Assembly: GCA_913020115.1 (NCBI GenBank)
Contig: CAJWBQ010000001.1
Coordinates: 186,001-250,000, forward strand
Length of the DNA: 64,000 nt
Source of the DNA: an uncultured Cellvibrionales bacterium
GTDB lineage: Bacteria; Pseudomonadota; Gammaproteobacteria; Pseudomonadales; Cellvibrionaceae
Direction of reading: 5' to 3'
The position numbers and the translations under genes are program-made. The notes below the pieces were generated by a model that searched no databases, was not told the origin of the DNA, and saw only the letters and a program-made list of their open reading frames with translations. How positions within the stretch are numbered: position 1 is the first letter of the stretch; each line of letters opens with the position of its first letter. Positions 64,000 to 64,000 of the stretch are shown here, piece by piece.

Positions 64000-64000
64000 T

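Overview
The window reads as a marine gammaproteobacterial chromosome segment, most like the Cellvibrionales/Spongiibacteraceae/Halieaceae sphere. This rests on a complete type II secretion (T2SS) operon, the xseB-ispA-dxs / pomA-pomB arrangement, large TonB-dependent receptors, and several periplasmic signalling proteins. Taxonomy is inferred from gene families and order only. Genes are dense, often overlap by 1-17 bp, and many starts are GTG. I saw no rRNA, tRNA, CRISPR array, transposase or integrase.

Layout. (1) 1-11153: gspC (cut by the window edge) through gspN, one uninterrupted T2SS operon, followed by an exported ApbE-type flavin transferase. (2) 12297-21789: a probable energised envelope complex. 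It has a small periplasmic coiled-coil protein, a 635-aa TPR/coiled-coil periplasmic protein, a 970-aa TPR lipoprotein, a 232-aa TPR lipoprotein and a small exported protein. After a repeat-bearing gap come an ExbB/TolQ/MotA-type channel, two ExbD/TolR proteins and a TonB-like protein with an AgmX/PglI-type C-terminus. This set resembles the Agl-Glt motor of Myxococcus more than an iron-uptake TonB system, and it is the best candidate here for an under-described machine. The two ExbDs are not equivalent: the first has Asn where the ion-carrying Asp is expected. (3) 21836-27514: dxs, ispA and xseB on the minus strand, then divergent pomA-pomB-PilZ. (4) 27726-30942: HNH nuclease, DUF924, SRAP/YedK, a small exported His-rich protein and a YggN-like protein. 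(5) 31268-36406: two tandem paralogous TonB-dependent receptors with duplicated leader sequences. (6) 36497-48860: membrane diguanylate cyclase, HAD hydrolase, glyoxalase I, a Spy-like protein with a BaeRS-like two-component system, cysteine synthase, PilZ protein, pentapeptide protein, cupin, DUF2306, spermidine-synthase-like methyltransferase, MocR regulator and DUF2970. (7) 49220-59549: exported/adhesin-like proteins (Ig-like lipoprotein, LamG protein, calcium-repeat protein), two DJ-1/PfpI proteins, two LysR regulators, and a redox cluster of a flavin/2Fe-2S reductase fusion with a DsrE protein. (8) 60033-62844: an A+T-rich MarR-PAS-GGDEF fusion gene and an exported isochorismatase-family hydrolase.

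The last ~820 bases look foreign. An AraC-type regulator gene is cut in mid-domain near 63180. Beyond it the DNA becomes strongly A+T-rich and carries the start of an unrelated secreted-protein gene and a truncated FMN-dependent lactate dehydrogenase fragment. An assembly chimera with a SAR11-like genome is the simplest explanation; a real recombination boundary is the alternative.

Functional links: c-di-GMP signalling recurs (two GGDEF enzymes, PilZ next to the flagellar stator genes, a YcgR-like PilZ protein). Envelope secretion and surface proteins dominate the rest.
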